NCBI GenBank assembly: GCA_033002965.1
Contig: JAURVB010013853.1
Span: 80,849 to 144,848 of the forward strand
Source of the DNA: Piper betle
Taxonomy: Eukaryota > Streptophyta > Magnoliopsida > Piperales > Piperaceae
Length of the DNA stretch: 64,000 bases
Direction of reading: 5' to 3'
The position numbers and the translations under genes were made by a program. Shown piece by piece: positions 25,823 to 39,013 of this stretch. The notes under the pieces were generated by a model. The model saw only the letters and a program-made list of their open reading frames with translations. It was not told where the DNA came from and made no database searches. Numbering within the stretch: position 1 is the first letter of the stretch; every line of letters begins with the position of its first letter.

Positions 25823-26634
25823 CATGGTTGCAAAAATTAGAATCGGAATCGGAATCGGTCTAAATCGGATAAGAATCGGTTCAGTTGAATCGGCCTAAAA
25901 CGGTTTTATACAAAAATTTTAACTTAGTCAAAATTAGTGAGTATTAGTATAAAATATGTCATGCTGATGTAATTTTCATGTTATAATGTGTATTATATTT
26001 TATAATATTTTTTTCATATTTTTTTGGATTTTTTAAAATTATTTAGAGTTAGTTATTATTTTTAACTTGAGTAAGAGTCGAGTCAACTTTTAATTACAAG
26101 AATACCATCCCTCGTTCTCCCCCCACCGCCGCCCAAATACCCACCCCCAATGGCCGCCGCCGCCCCGCCCCACCGCCCTCGCTGCCCTCACCGCCCTGTC
26201 GCCCCGTCGCCCCTCCCCTCGTCCCATGTCCCGCCCCGTTGCCGCCCTCGCCACCCTATTGCCCAGTCGCCCCCCTCCTCGCCTTCCACCCCGCCTCGCC
26301 GCCTCGCCACCCAGCCCCGCCCTCGCAGCTCGCCCGCTCCACCTCGCCACCCCGTCGCCTCCCTCGCCGCTCGCCCTCCCCGCCCCGTCCCACGCCGCCG
26401 TTGCCCCCCAGCCCCTCCCCCTGGTCGCCCTTGTCGCCTCCCTGTCGCCGGCCGAAATCAGCCGATTCGAGCTGATTCCGGAATCGGCTGGAATTGGGTG
26501 AAATCGGCTCAAATCGGCTGATTCACGGGCCGATTCGAGCCTAGCCGATTCATGTTGTTTTTTAAATCGGATCGCCGCCGATCAGATTTAAATCGGCCGA
26601 TTCCAAGTAGAATCGGCCGATTTATACATCTGTG
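25823..26634. mobile_element. Non-autonomous hAT-like element, copy 1 (inside ABCB NBD1)
   Basis: 812 bp. The left end reads CATGGTTGCAAAAATT followed by repeated AATCGG motifs. The right end, complemented, reads CACAGATGTATAAATCGG. Flanks are CTGGTGGC on the left and CTCGTGGC on the right, an 8-bp duplication with one mismatch. AATCGG/CCGATT motifs crowd both subterminal zones. The core (about 26100-26450) is extremely GC-rich and gives long but meaningless frames. An 8-bp duplication, short TIRs and subterminal repeats fit the hAT superfamily. No transposase is encoded. A second copy lies at 52219-53073. Confidence 0.75.
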
Positions 26635-27427
26635 CTCGTGGCCTCGTCAAGGAGGAGGATGTGTGGGCTCTTGATGATGGCCCTGACTATGGCTATCCTC
26701 TGCTCTTGCCCTCCCGACATTTGCACTCCCCTCTCTCCCACCTACACACGTATATGTATTTTCCATTTCATATTTGCGTATGTTATTGCATGAGCTCCTG
26801 TATAGCATTCTACTATAAATGTTCAACACAATTAATGATCAACACATTACTAATTCAGTTTTGTAAACAAAATAAATCAATAGAGAGAAGAGGGATCTAG
26901 TGATTGACGTAACTAACCTGGGTGTCATATCCCCGAGGGCGGGCGCTGAGTAATAAATTTGTGGGCATTAGCAGCTTTAGCAGCAGCTTCAACCTCTTCC
27001 ATAGTGGCATCCTCCTTGCCGAAGAGGATGTTCTCTTTGCTGGTGGTTGCGAACAAGGCCGGCTCCTGGCTCACCAACCCCATCTGTGACCTCAACCACT
27101 TGAGCTGCAGCCTCTTCACATCCACCCCATCCACCGTTATCTCCCCGCCGATAGGGTCGTAGAACCTCTCCAACAAAGCAATGGCCGTCGACTTCCCGAC
27201 CCACTTCCTCCCACCAGCGCCACCGTCTGCTCCGCCAGCACTCGCAGGGAGAACCTCTTGAACACCATGTTGTCAGGTCTTGACGGATAGGCAAACTCCA
27301 CGTCTCGGAACTCCACCTCCCCAGCCACTCGTTCCAGCACTTGCCCATCCATATGGGAAGAGTCTATCACCGGCATTCGTTTGATCACCGTCAATATTCT
27401 CTCCCCCGTGGAGGTTGCATCCGAAAG

Positions 27428-27893
27428 TGTTAGAACTACTTAAAATTTTACTTTAATATGTTTTTCATATCAAATCATCAAAAAAATATAATTAAATTGC
27501 AAAAGCATACCTGAAGCCCTAAAGAGTTAGAATTTTTACTACCTTAAGTTTTGGTTTTCTGAATCTAAGAAGAGTTTTTCGAAAACAATTCTAGACAATG
27601 AGAAACCAGAATGAAAACTCCTTTATCGATTCAGGGATCATAACTTCTTTATTTATAACCTTAGTTTCAAAATTTTAATTTCACTAATTTCACTCATCGT
27701 AAAAGAGAAATTATAAAAATATATCTACACATTAAATTCTACACTTTTCACATTGAATTCCACACCTTAATTTATTGCCCATAACTCTTAATTTTAGTAG
27801 ATCAATTTTAATTAGGCCAACCTTATATAATAGCATATTATACAATTCTGAATTTATGTATATATTATGTCCAACATCCAACAATCTCCCACT
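27428..27893 (-). repeat. 3' LTR of the Copia element
   Basis: 466 bp with TG...CA ends. It matches 29939-30396 along its whole length with visible point differences and small indels, so the element is not recent. Confidence 0.85.
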
Positions 27894-29938
27894 TTGACTA
27901 TATATATATAAAGATAATTGTATATACATTATGAGCTCCATAATAACATATGTTATTATTCTAAAATAACAATCTCGTCTATTAATCAATATCAATATAG
28001 GATCAAGGTGATTTTTGTTATATTTATCGTAACTAAACCTATTCATGGTCATATATATCAACATAATTAAATGACATAGATCAAGTGTGGATGTGTAGCA
28101 TAAAAATCACATGTAATTTGATCTAAACATGCCTATTTTTAACTCGTCAAACTTTATGAGATCACCAAAATAGAGTGAAAGAGTGAAACATAAACCAAAT
28201 ACTGCAACAAAATAAAACAAACTCCCTTTAATGTGGCATATCTTCAAATAATACATGACTCATGTGAGCAACGTGCTCATGAAAGACCTTTGGCAGTAAA
28301 CTTTTAGTAAGTGGATCTGCAACCATGGAGTTTGTCTTAATATGCTCTATAGAGACTTTACCATTCTGAACTCTTTCTTTCACAACAAGGAACTTAATCG
28401 CTATAAGTTCCTTATGTTATTTGAATATGATCGATTGTCACAAAATAACTTAAGTGGTCATTTAATATTAAAAATAATGTGCAATCCTATGACAAAATCC
28501 TACAACCATATTCCCTGATTGGATGCCTCATAACAAGCTATAAAAAAAAGAAACTATGAGTGTCTGCTTAGCACTCTTTCAAGAAATAACTTCTCCAGCA
28601 AGTAGGTAGACATAGCTTGACATCTACCAAAATTAGAATTAGAATAACCAATGATCTCAACTTGACCTGACTTCTGATATATAAGCATGTAATGTTTTGT
28701 TCTATAAAGATACCTCATGACTTTATTGGTTTCTTTCCAATGATCCAAACCCAAATTACTTAATTATCTGCCCAACATTTTAAAAATATATGCAATATGT
28801 AGACGCGTACATACTTTAGCATACACAAGACTTCTCACTGCTGAAGCATAAGAAATCTTTTCCATTTCCTTTCCTTATGTGTCATTTTGAGGATATTAAT
28901 TAAGAATGAATTTGTCTCTTTTAGAAACAAGGGTATCTTCTAGTTTACAACCTTACATGCCAAATCTTTCAAACACTTTTCTATATAGGTCTTTTGTGAT
29001 AATTCGAGTATACATCGAGAGCGATCCCGATGTATTTGAATTCCTGATACAAATACATATTTCCGAGATCCTTCATTTCAAATTTCTTTGATAAAAATTT
29101 TTTTTGGTTTCGTGCAAGAAATTTATATCATTACTGGCAAACAATATATCATCAACATATACAACCAAAAAAATATACTTACTGCCACTAAATTTGTGGT
29201 ATATACAATCATCAATAACATTCATCTCAAAATCAAACTAGAGAATCACTTGATGAAATTTGTGATACCATTGAGGAGAAGCCTGTTTAAGTCCATAGAT
29301 AGATTTCTTTAATTTGCAAACCATATTCTTTGAATCTCCCAATAAAAATGTTTTAGTTGCACCATATAAATTGTATCATCAATGTCACTATTTAGAAGCA
29401 CAGTCTTTACATCCATCTGATGTAACTCAAGATCAAAATGTGTCGTTAATGCCATAATTATTTTGAATGAGTCTTTCGATGAAACCGGAGAGAAAGTCTC
29501 ATTATAATCGACGCCTTCCTTTTAAGTAAAGCCCTTTGCTTCTACATTACCTTTCGAATCCTTTTTGGTTTTAAATAGTCATTTATAACTAATAGGTTTC
29601 ACACCTTCAGGCAATGGAATAAGATCCCAAATGTCATTATCTTTCTTGGACCTTATATCTTTATTCATGACATCAATCTATTTTTGAGAATTAGAACTCT
29701 TCATGGTTTATGTGGGAGCTTCTAAAATTACAACTTTTTGTTACTGTATTTTCCTCACATTATTGTACCATAAGAGGACTTAATTTTAGAATAAAAATCT
29801 CATGTACAAATTTCTTGTACTTTCCTTAATCCTGAATTCATAGATCTGAATAGGATATAGAACTAAATAATTTTAATCTATAATTTAAATAAAACCTAAT
29901 TCTCAATTATTTTATATGAAGGTGGCTTTGATGCCGCT

Positions 29939-30396
29939 TGTTAGAACTTGTTAGAATTTTATAACTTAATTTTTAATATGTTTTTCATATCAAATTATCA
30001 AGTGAAATAATTAAATTACGGAAGCGTACCTGAAACCATTAAGAAGTTAGAATCTTTACCACATTTAGTTTTGGTCATTTAAATGTAAGAAGAGTTTTCC
30101 AAAACTTGAATTCTGGATAATGAGATACCAGAATAAAAACGGCTGATTAATTCAGAAACCATTAACCTCCTTATTTATACTCATAGTTTCATAATTTTAA
30201 TTTCGCCTATTACAAAAGAGAAATTATGAAAATATATCTATATATTAAATTTCATATTTTTTACATTGAATTTCACAACTTAATTTATGGCTCATTACCT
30301 TTAAATTTAATAGATTAATTTTAATCAGGCCAATTTTATATAATAGGATATTATACAATTTTATATTTATGTATATATTATGTCCAACAATCAACA
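29939..30396 (-). repeat. 5' LTR of the Copia element
   Basis: 458 bp, the partner of 27428-27893. The first bases contain a short TGTTAGAACT-TGTTAGAA duplication. Confidence 0.85.
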
Positions 30397-31748
30397 AGTA
30401 TTTCTCGTTTGCAAGCCCGGATCCAAAAGCTCTACATGAACAATAAATATTACAAGATCGTCGACAGAGATCAATCGAATGAATACTAAGCAATAAATAT
30501 ATGTATGACTTGTTGAAAATATTGCTCATACAGTCCGCCGACGGTAATGACAGCTCCGACGGCAAAAATGGTGCCGCCCAACGCACCATGGTACATGACG
30601 AGGCGGCGGCCATACCAAGACATGAAGGCCCAGATGGCGAAGGTGATGCTGTTGCTGCCCACAGCCAGGCCCTTGGCGAGGCCTTGGCGGAGGCCGAGCT
30701 TGACGGAGTCTTGGAGGGCGGCGGAAAATTGGGTCATGGTCTTGGACTCGCCGACAGAGTAGACGGTGCGGATGGAAGAGATGGCCTGCTCGGCTACGAT
30801 TCCGGCCTTGTAGTACTCGAGGCGGATCTTCATGGCCACGTTCATGAGCATGTGGCCGTAGACGAGGCCGGGGATGAGGAGCACAAGGAGGAAGGGCAAT
30901 GCTACCAACGCCATCCTCCATGACAACAAGAAGGCCGCAATGTAGCTCCCGAAGAATGTCGATAAGTTCATCACCAAGTTGGGCACCTTCCAATTTTAAT
31001 TTCTTGTTAATTTTGTTTATTAGCTTTAAACTAGCTATTAATCAAGTCGCAATATCACTTAATTCCTTCCGGTTAGTCAGTTTATCACTTGGCCCCCTAA
31101 ATCAAGAACTCATCACTTAGCCTTCCTATTTTACTAAAAATACCATTTAACCCATCAAAACCAATATTAACATTGTTAGAGAATTCACCCTTAAGTAATG
31201 ATGTAGACTTGCAATAGAGTAGCGGATGATATAAAAATATCAAAATTAAATAATATTAAATTCCATTGAAATAAATAAAAAATAAGTTTAAAACAGGGTA
31301 CCTAAATAAAAATTTTATATGAATAATAAAATATAGTATTTTATTTAACTTCATATCCTACTTCTATTTTTTAACCTAACTGAAAAAATAAGAATAAAAA
31401 ATTTGTATCTCATTTGCACATTAAAAAATGACCATGGTAAAAAAATCAAATAAAACAAAATTTTATTTTTTTTAATTATTAAGCATTTTGTTTTAGTACA
31501 TTCGACTAACCAACTTTTGATTTCCTACTATTAATAGTTTTTTTAATTATTATATATATATATATATTAAAAATTAAATAATTATAATTGATCATTTCAT
31601 TCAAATAAAATATATCTTTAAAGTTAATATTATTATATATTTAATATATTAAATTATTATAGTCTATATTATTATTTAATAAAATTATATATATAAATTT
31701 AAAATTTATTCGGTGTAAATTGTGCACAAGCAATGTATATATATATAC

Positions 31749-31749
<1 letters not shown>

Positions 31750-31787
<38 letters not shown>
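31750..31787. repeat. (AAT)n microsatellite in an ABCB intron
   Basis: About thirteen AAT triplets in a run, next to AT-rich intron sequence. Confidence 0.9.
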
Positions 31788-31790
<3 letters not shown>

Positions 31791-32606
31791 TTACATGAAT
31801 TATTAATTTAATTAATTAACCGTTGTACCTTCTCGCTGATGATGTCTTGGATGACAAGTGTGTCGTTGCCCGTTGGAAACACTGGTAACGACCTTAGAAC
31901 AGCTTTGAGGTACCTGGCCCGGGTTCTTGCTGCTTGCCTCTCCCCCGTTCTCGTCCAACAATACCCCTCTATATATGTATACATAGCAACGTTAGCTGAT
32001 CAACACACCACCACCTCAATTTCATTGCTTACGATTGACAGAATACTACTATTAGCTAGAACAATATACCCACACATCATGGCCGACACCAGATCAATTA
32101 GAAGGGCTTACCTAAAAAAGCAGCAACAAGCAAGCCGCAGGCCAGATACACGAGGACGAGTGCGTTCTGCATGCGAGCTGAATTAATTCCAGCTCATCGA
32201 AGATTGAATATTATGAAGAGGGAAATCGTGAAGAAAATGCATCATATATATATATATATATATGTATGCGGGTGTGTGAGAGAGTACATATATATATATA
32301 TAGATATGTACCTTCTTGTTATTACGGAGGAAAAGGGAATTAGAGGTGACAAGATGATCGGAGGGGCGGCCGAGATTGTTCATGATCTTGCTGATGATGA
32401 CGAGCATGAGAGGGAGGGAGAGTCCGTCGACGACGGCCCCGAGGAAGCCCAATGCCATGAGCCACAAATCGACTCCGTCGGCGTGCTTGAAGATGGTCCA
32501 AACAGAAACAGACCCCCTTCTTCTCCATCGACGGGCCGGGATTGCTGCCAGTAGTAGCTGCCCCGGCTTCGTCTTCTTTCTGATGATCACGACTGCCGCC
32601 TCCCAT

Positions 32607-35600
32607 CCCACCCACTTTCCTCCCCTAAATTAGCGATCACTTGATGATCGCTTCCTCTGATAACAACACATAAATATATACAGCAGTCGAGATGGAATGC
32701 TTGAAAATTAGCTTATCATGAGAACAGCACAAGATCAAGCATTGATTAAAATAAATCTACAAGCAAGGTAACAAATGGAAAATAATATTTAAAAATTGCA
32801 CTTGATTGTGTTCATATCATGTATAAGAAGACAGATTTAATGTCCTATATGTAGTACTGTACTTATTGACGTGAAAACTTATAGCCAATTAGCACTGAAG
32901 ATCGATGTGCTTCAATGAACATGACGACGGATCGGGAAGGCAGGAGTTGACATCTTGAGGTGCAAACGTCTGCCGTGACGATTTCACTGCTAGTCATTAA
33001 TCTGGAACTACTATCCAAAATATAAAATTGTGGGTTGAAAACTTGAAACTTGAAAGGGAGATGAAACTTGAAAGGGAGATGTCTGAGGAGAACATAAAAT
33101 GATCATATATAAAACTGGACGATGGATCATGCTACATATTATTCTTCTCACATTATTATATATACACATATATTGCACCCAAGCATGTTCACATATAGAT
33201 AGGCAAACGTACAAAAGTCATGCCATCTGGCTCGTAATCCGTATTATCGGCAGCATTTGATGAAACAAGGATCAGAAATCAATCCATCCAATTGGAAGAA
33301 CATATATTTACTGTTCAAATCGAAACTCCAAGCTTGCCCCGTTTTTAATTTCCTTCGCATTGGGTGTATGTACAGGACCACGTGGAACAAAACTGGTTAA
33401 TTTTTTTTCCAAGGAAGCCTAAATTATCGACAATTAGGAAAGGAAAGTACAGAAACGAGGGACATGGGGAGGAGCTCATGGTGATATTTTATGGGATCCA
33501 AATCGATAACTCAATCAGAAGGAGATCACGTGTGCTCTACTTCTGATTTACGAGCAGTCTAGTCGGGCTCGAGATCATGAGATGGTCTAATTAGTTAGTT
33601 ATGACAACCAATATGCTGCTGTAAGACCAATCCATAAAAAAATCAATCAATTGGCGTATGAGATGATTCATACCCAAGTTTGGCTAATAATTTTAAATAC
33701 CAGCTTTGCTTGGCGTATCATTCATGTATATATTAATCTGGAGTTTGAACACCCCCAAGGTGGCATGATATAGGATGGGCAAAGTCCAAACGGTTGATAC
33801 AGGGCAATGTGCGTACATACACTAGCCACAGATTCAGGTGTACGGATTATTATTAATTAATTAACTAATAATAAGCACCGACCACATTCCACAACCAAAC
33901 CAAGAAATTGGAGAGCCGTCAAAAAATAAGGAAATTGACGAGAAAGGCAGGCTAGGGGATTTGATGGTAAATGCCTCTCTAAGTGTTCGCTTGTCTTTTA
34001 CTTGAAAAATTACACAAGAATCCTATTCTTTTGGGACAAACTTCTAATTTTTAAAATTTGGGTATAACACATTTGGAGGTTCCTGCTTGCTCGTACACTT
34101 GGTTAGAATTAAGAAACCTGGTAATGCGCCCAAAAGTAAATCGACGATTCATAGTATACCTCACAAGACATTGCGACATACAGCATCGATGCGACCACGC
34201 TCGCTGTTGGAATCCTGTTTCCCTGGCTAACTAAGTTTTGATTAGATACACTTAAAAATGAAGAAACGGAACTCCCAAGTCACACGACCGAGTTCGCATC
34301 CAATATAAGACCCTACTTTCAATGAGTAGAAGGCCCCAATATGTAAAGCTTTTATTAATTTGGACAATTTTGCTAAACCTTAAAACTCCTTGCCAGAGGC
34401 ACGAGCTGGGTAAAAAAGGCCGCAAATAGCCCTCAGAACCACAAATTCGCAATTTTTTGTACGAAAAATTATGCCCTAAGTAACCAATGGCCTTGTTTTG
34501 CTCAAATGATTCGCAATTTTATCAGTCAACAGAATTCGCTCTCACTGGTAAATTCATCTTCATCATAAATTTTATTTACTCGCTATTTTTTACTAGAAGT
34601 TGAAACTGCCATGATAAAGTGAGCATATCACGAGCGAAGACTCGAGAGGCATTAGTAACTCATCAACCACACCAAGACATTGACATTTCCACATTTTCAA
34701 GATTTTATCACACAATGGAGAAGGAAATTAACTTATCAATTCTATTCCGTTGCTAACCTGTACAACTAGTTGTAAGCAGTCCTAGACATGAAATAACAAA
34801 AAATGTATTGGTAGGGGATGGGAACACTTTACAAGTAGTAGGGCACATCTCTCATATATACACTGATGAGACGAAGAAAGCTTTCATTAATTGGTTACAA
34901 AAAAAAAGAAAATGGAATTGAACCTGGTACCATTTACCAAAGCCTCTTCTCTTGATCAAGCGGCTTTCTTCCCACCTGAGAATGTTGATGTTTTTTTGCT
35001 CTAGCCAGTTGATGTTGGCTCCACCATGAATGCAAAGAATTTAATAGAGTATGCACCAGGAAGTCACAATTCCTGCCAAAGGAGATGCAGCACCAAACAT
35101 ATGCAGTAATTTTCAAAAAGCTACTCTTAGTACACGAATTCACAAGAACTTTATTAAAAGCAAAACATTCACTCCAAGTTTCAAACCAAATATTCATATT
35201 AATAATAGAAAAATACAATACAGATAATGAATTGTGACAAAATTTGCTTATTTTGTGACACCCAGATATCATCACCCAAGCATTGAGGGCTAGTAAAACT
35301 CCAACATCCAATCTTGAACAGCATAAAAAGCATACATTCCAGAATCAATCTAACAATTACTAAAGTTATCCGACACACAACTCTCAACTCTATCACAGGC
35401 TACGTGTTAAAATCAATTTTTTCTTCTTCCACTGTTGGGGATATGGATGCCACGGGATCCATGTGAAAGGAACTGCTAATACGCTTGATAACATTTTGGA
35501 TTAACCCTTCTATTTCATCCAAGATTGGGCCAGTAACACATGATCATTATGGAGTTAACATGAGGCTAAATATAAATTATAAAAAACAATATAATAGAAG

Positions 35601-35663
35601 GCAATAAGACAATCGAGGCCATCCATCCAAAATGTTACCTTTTCTTTTAGAAAGTTGAAAACT
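32607..35663. other. Intergenic, no gene recognised
   Basis: AT-rich, between the ABCB start and the SIN3-like 3' end. The last part (about 34900-35660) is probably SIN3-like 3' UTR or flank. A coding-looking minus-strand frame at about 35535-35403 ('LDEIEGLIQNVIKRI') could not be assigned. Confidence 0.4.
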
Positions 35664-38600
35664 TTAATTCAGAGATGAAAGCAGGTTATAAAAACGATTT
35701 ACTCTCAAAGAATTAACTGCATCTGTGCAAGAGTACAATTTCCTCTTTCCACGCCGAAATAATAGGTCCTCTGTGTCTAGAACATAAGAAACCTGTAGCA
35801 CAACGATAAACTTAATACAAAAATTCAAGGTGACGGCACTACATGTATGCAGACAAGCTTTAATTCATAAAATTAACACACATGATGAGAACAATTTAAG
35901 GATACCTTAGATGTGTTGCAAGATATTTTACATTCCAAACCATTAACAACCAAAATTCCCTTCATAGCATTAGAGACAGTAAGATGTTCATCATCACTGG
36001 CATGTTTGCGCTTATTTCTGCAAAAGAAAAACAGTAGTACCTGATAAGTATTCTATTTAAGATTACTAGCCAAAAGCATGATGTCACAACAAATAAATTT
36101 GACCAATCCCAACCTTAGAGTTATCAACTGCATATATATTTATATGTGCAAGAATAAAACACAAGTCCAAAATTCTTTCAATTTCAAGTCACAAAGAAAC
36201 AGTAAAAAAGAACAGTCTTAGTATAAAATAAAAAAGAGACCACAATTACAGATGATATTAAACCACCCGAAATCTACCTTTTAAGGAAGATATGGTGCAT
36301 CTTCAACTCTTTTCGGTCAGGAACTACAGACAGATATTCATTTTGGAGATATCCTGAAAATTTTGGATCTACAGAAACAGCAGTAACTTCAGGTTTTTCA
36401 TGTCCATGCTCCATTAGCTGTATCAACAACCGGGTTGGACTGGACAACTACAGCAAATTACCAAGTGGATGAGATTGGAACAAACATCCGATTAAAGCAT
36501 CGAGATAAAAAAATGGATATCAAATCTAAAATAGTGGATTTTTCATGTAGAGCAGACCGTATAAGCTTTAATCTGTACTGATAAAATATCTTCAACAATT
36601 TGATAGCATGTGAGTTGCTTTAGTAATTTCAGAACAAATGTTCTAAACCACCCCCATAAAATAAAGAGCTACTAAAAAATCACAATTATCTTGGTTCCTA
36701 CCTTCATCACATCCATGATCCATGTAACTTGAAAAAGTAGCTTTTGCCAAAGCCAAAGATATTTGTACATCAAAGCACATATTTTTACCCACAACAGGCT
36801 TTTCAAAATAAAAGTGAAAAATCCTTTTCTAAAAGTGCCAAAATGTATGGCACCCCGTACTCCTACTCCTTCCTCGACTCTCTTCTTTAATCTCCCCCAG
36901 TTCATTACATCCCCACCCACCGTTCACCTTTTATCTAAATAATAATAAATCCTATGCTTGGTCAGACTAATCATGAACACAACTAAAAGCAAATAAAAAA
37001 AGTGTATTATAAGTCAATTTTTTATTTGCTTAAACATAAAAATTTCAATAATAAGTTCGTAAAAAATATTGGCAATAACTTATGCCATAAATATAACTAA
37101 CAAATATAAAGATAGCCACACATAAAATTGAACCTAATATATATGAAATCAAAAATCTTAAAACATCTTATAATAAAGCATGAGTGTTGTTATTTCATAA
37201 AATATTATTTAAGTATATCCATTATTGTTAAAACTTACAATTTCAAATCGATATAAATTTTCATCAAGAAGTACACGAGCATTTTCATAATAGACTGAAT
37301 CAACAAATCTTCCAACTCGCTTTGATTTTTCATAGGCAAGAAGCTGAAGAAGCTTATTATCCACTTCATCGGATGCAACTAACTGGAGCTGAAAGATAAT
37401 CCAAGGACATACCAATGTTACCTCTATGCTGATAAATTGCTATACAACGCAAATAAATGAAATTAGCAATTCTTCAACCTGCTTAACAAGCTTATATATT
37501 AGCTTGTCTAATGTGAAAAGCACATAAGATTGAGTTCCAATAATTGATCGGCAATCATCCTCAAACTTTGTATTGTCAGAAGAGCCATCAAGCAAACTAT
37601 AAAGTGCATTCATAAATCTGCATATTGGGTAACATAAATAATAAGCGAAGGAATAAGGCAACAATGTGATCCAAAAAGTTTCTTTACTGTGAGTTTGCAT
37701 CAAATTTTTGGTTCTGTTTAACAGTTATAGAAAAATAGTTTCAAAATGCAGGACAAAAAGTAAGAGCACTTACTGAATATACAAATCAGAAGAAGTCGGA
37801 TCTTTTACAGTCTTCCATTTTCTATCAGCAGATAACGAATTCTGCTTTGCAGATAACATTCTCTCATATAAGATCTATTAAGAAAATGAAAGACATATAA
37901 ATCAATACAATGACTATTGATGGTCAAGAAACTATTGCATCAAGAACCAAAAGGGCAACTGTATTCATTAGGATATATATATATATATATATCTTCACCA
38001 TTAGTATTAAACTTATTTAGCATGGAAATAGGTATCAGCAAAATTCAAAAAAGCTATGGAACCAAGTTTAAACAAATAAACTTGTGTACAAACACACAAA
38101 AACATGGAACCTGTAGCCAGCATATAGACTTGGAAAAACATTCACTTAGACATAAAATTCACCTGGTGAAGCCTGAACAGCACATAAAATGAATCATTCC
38201 CATAAAATATTCGAGCTTCTTGATCCTGTCCATTATTATGTCCCAAAGGAACATGTTTTGACAGAGGCTTCACTGTATAGAGAAGGCATTCTAGTGATCC
38301 ACTATCCCCATCACCATCATGAACATCAGCCATCCCTTCAGCCTCACCTTCACTTTCAGCCTTACCATCATTTTCATCATGATCACCATCTTCCTCTTCC
38401 TGAAAACAATCCTCGCCATCAGCTGATTCACTTCCAGAAACATCTTCACCTGGCTCAGATGCATTCTCACTGTCTTCCATCGATCTATGAGCACTTTCTT
38501 CACCTTCATCATCCGCATCCGCATCATTCTCACCACCAGCTTCGTTATTTCCCCTAGCAGTAGCTATACTTGCAGTGTGAGCATGAAACTCATCCTTTCT

Positions 38601-39013
38601 ATCTTTAGAAGCTGCAGCACAGCTAGTAGCCACAGAATCTACATATCCTCCAAAATTATCCTCATCAAAATCTCCATTAGGTGATAGTTCACCCTCCTCT
38701 CTTTCGACTTTTGAATTGCCATTTACAGCAGTAGCTTCTGCATGGTACTTACAAAACTTTGAGCTTTCCATCCCCAATCCACCATTTGCTGAAACACCAG
38801 ATTTATTCTTATCACCAGAACCCTAAAAACACAATAGCCTGTATTATATAATGAAACATAAATAAACTGCTGAGATTAATCACAAACATTTGTAAATTTC
38901 AGCATGATAAAAAACCTGCTATACCTCTGACTGCCGAAAAGAATCATTGTGTCTGTGATCAGCAATGGCCTCAGGACGACCATGACCTATTTTTGAAGAT
39001 GTTGGGATCACAC
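35664..39013 (-). CDS. SIN3-like (SNL) transcriptional co-repressor, C-terminal eight exons only
   Basis: Minus-strand exons: 39013-38925, 38822-38163, 37874-37774, 37617-37479, 37388-37239, 36447-36278, 36017-35906, 35792-35664 (TAA 35666-35664). All junctions are GT-AG and all phases agree, about 516 codons without a lesion. Exon 38822-38163 opens with a Ser/Glu-rich zone ('[13 protein letters not shown]') and a long acidic tract ('[16 protein letters not shown]'), then '[15 protein letters not shown]'. '[15 protein letters not shown]', '[20 protein letters not shown]' and '[13 protein letters not shown]' follow. These are hallmarks of the C-terminal SIN3 region. SIN3 proteins scaffold histone deacetylase complexes in the nucleus. 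The PAH domains and HDAC-interaction region that should lie upstream are not found anywhere in the window; sequence beyond 39013 is unlike this gene. Either a very long intron or a truncation explains this. Confidence 0.88.

Larger units (their letters stand above)
27428..30396 (-). mobile_element. Ty1/Copia retrotransposon, internally deleted, inside the ABCB gene
   Basis: Two similar LTRs (27428-27893 and 29939-30396) start TGTTAGAAC and end CCAACA on the plus strand. Internal remnants are read on the minus strand: reverse transcriptase around 29640-29390 (a frame giving 'ETFSPVSSKDS', 'LHQMDVKT') and RNase H at 28754-28554 ('MGLDHWKETNKVMRYL', 'GYSNSNF'). A polypurine tract (AAAGTGGGAGAT on the minus strand) abuts the 27893 end, and a degenerate Met-tRNA primer site (GGCATCAAAGCC on the minus strand) abuts the 29939 end. 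The internal part is only about 2 kb, with many stops, and gag and integrase are not recognisable. The insertion splits an ABCB codon run ('NEKY' / 'SDATSTGER'). No clean target duplication remains. Confidence 0.85.
23553..32606 (-). pseudogene. ABC transporter B family (MDR/ABCB15-like) full transporter, destroyed by insertions
   Basis: Minus-strand pieces in order: exon 32606-32312 (TMD1 start, 'FKHADGVDLWLMALGFLGA'), 32166-32112, 31957-31829 (internal deletion), 30987 to about 30530 (TMD1), about 30440-30397 and 27427-26925 (linker and NBD1 Walker A), about 26750-26643 (signature MSGGQ, Walker B 'ILLLDEATS'), 25822-24880 (H-loop '[10 protein letters not shown]', linker, TMD2), 24880-24000 (TMD2, NBD2 Walker [10 protein letters not shown]), 23810-23553 (C-terminus). 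Family role: ATP-driven export across the plasma membrane. Damage: Copia in the linker exon, hAT-like element in the NBD1 D-loop, NBD2 signature and Walker B missing, stretch after 'YLKAVLR' missing, and one-base shifts near 32515, 27200 (inside Walker A), 24875 and 24860. It cannot make a working pump. One ancestral gene is the simplest reading, since fragments neither overlap nor repeat. Confidence 0.85.

Noticed and set aside
26090..26521. Long Pro/Arg- or Gly/Arg-rich frames on both strands
   Set aside because: Same GC-rich artefact, in the core of the hAT-like element.
35403..35535. Coding-looking minus-strand frame 'LDEIEGLIQNVIKRISSSFH'
   Set aside because: It lies beyond the SIN3-like stop, has no splice acceptor and no family I can name. 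It may be 3' UTR.
38189..38557. His-rich plus-strand frame
   Set aside because: It is the antisense of the acidic Asp/Glu tract of the SIN3-like exon.
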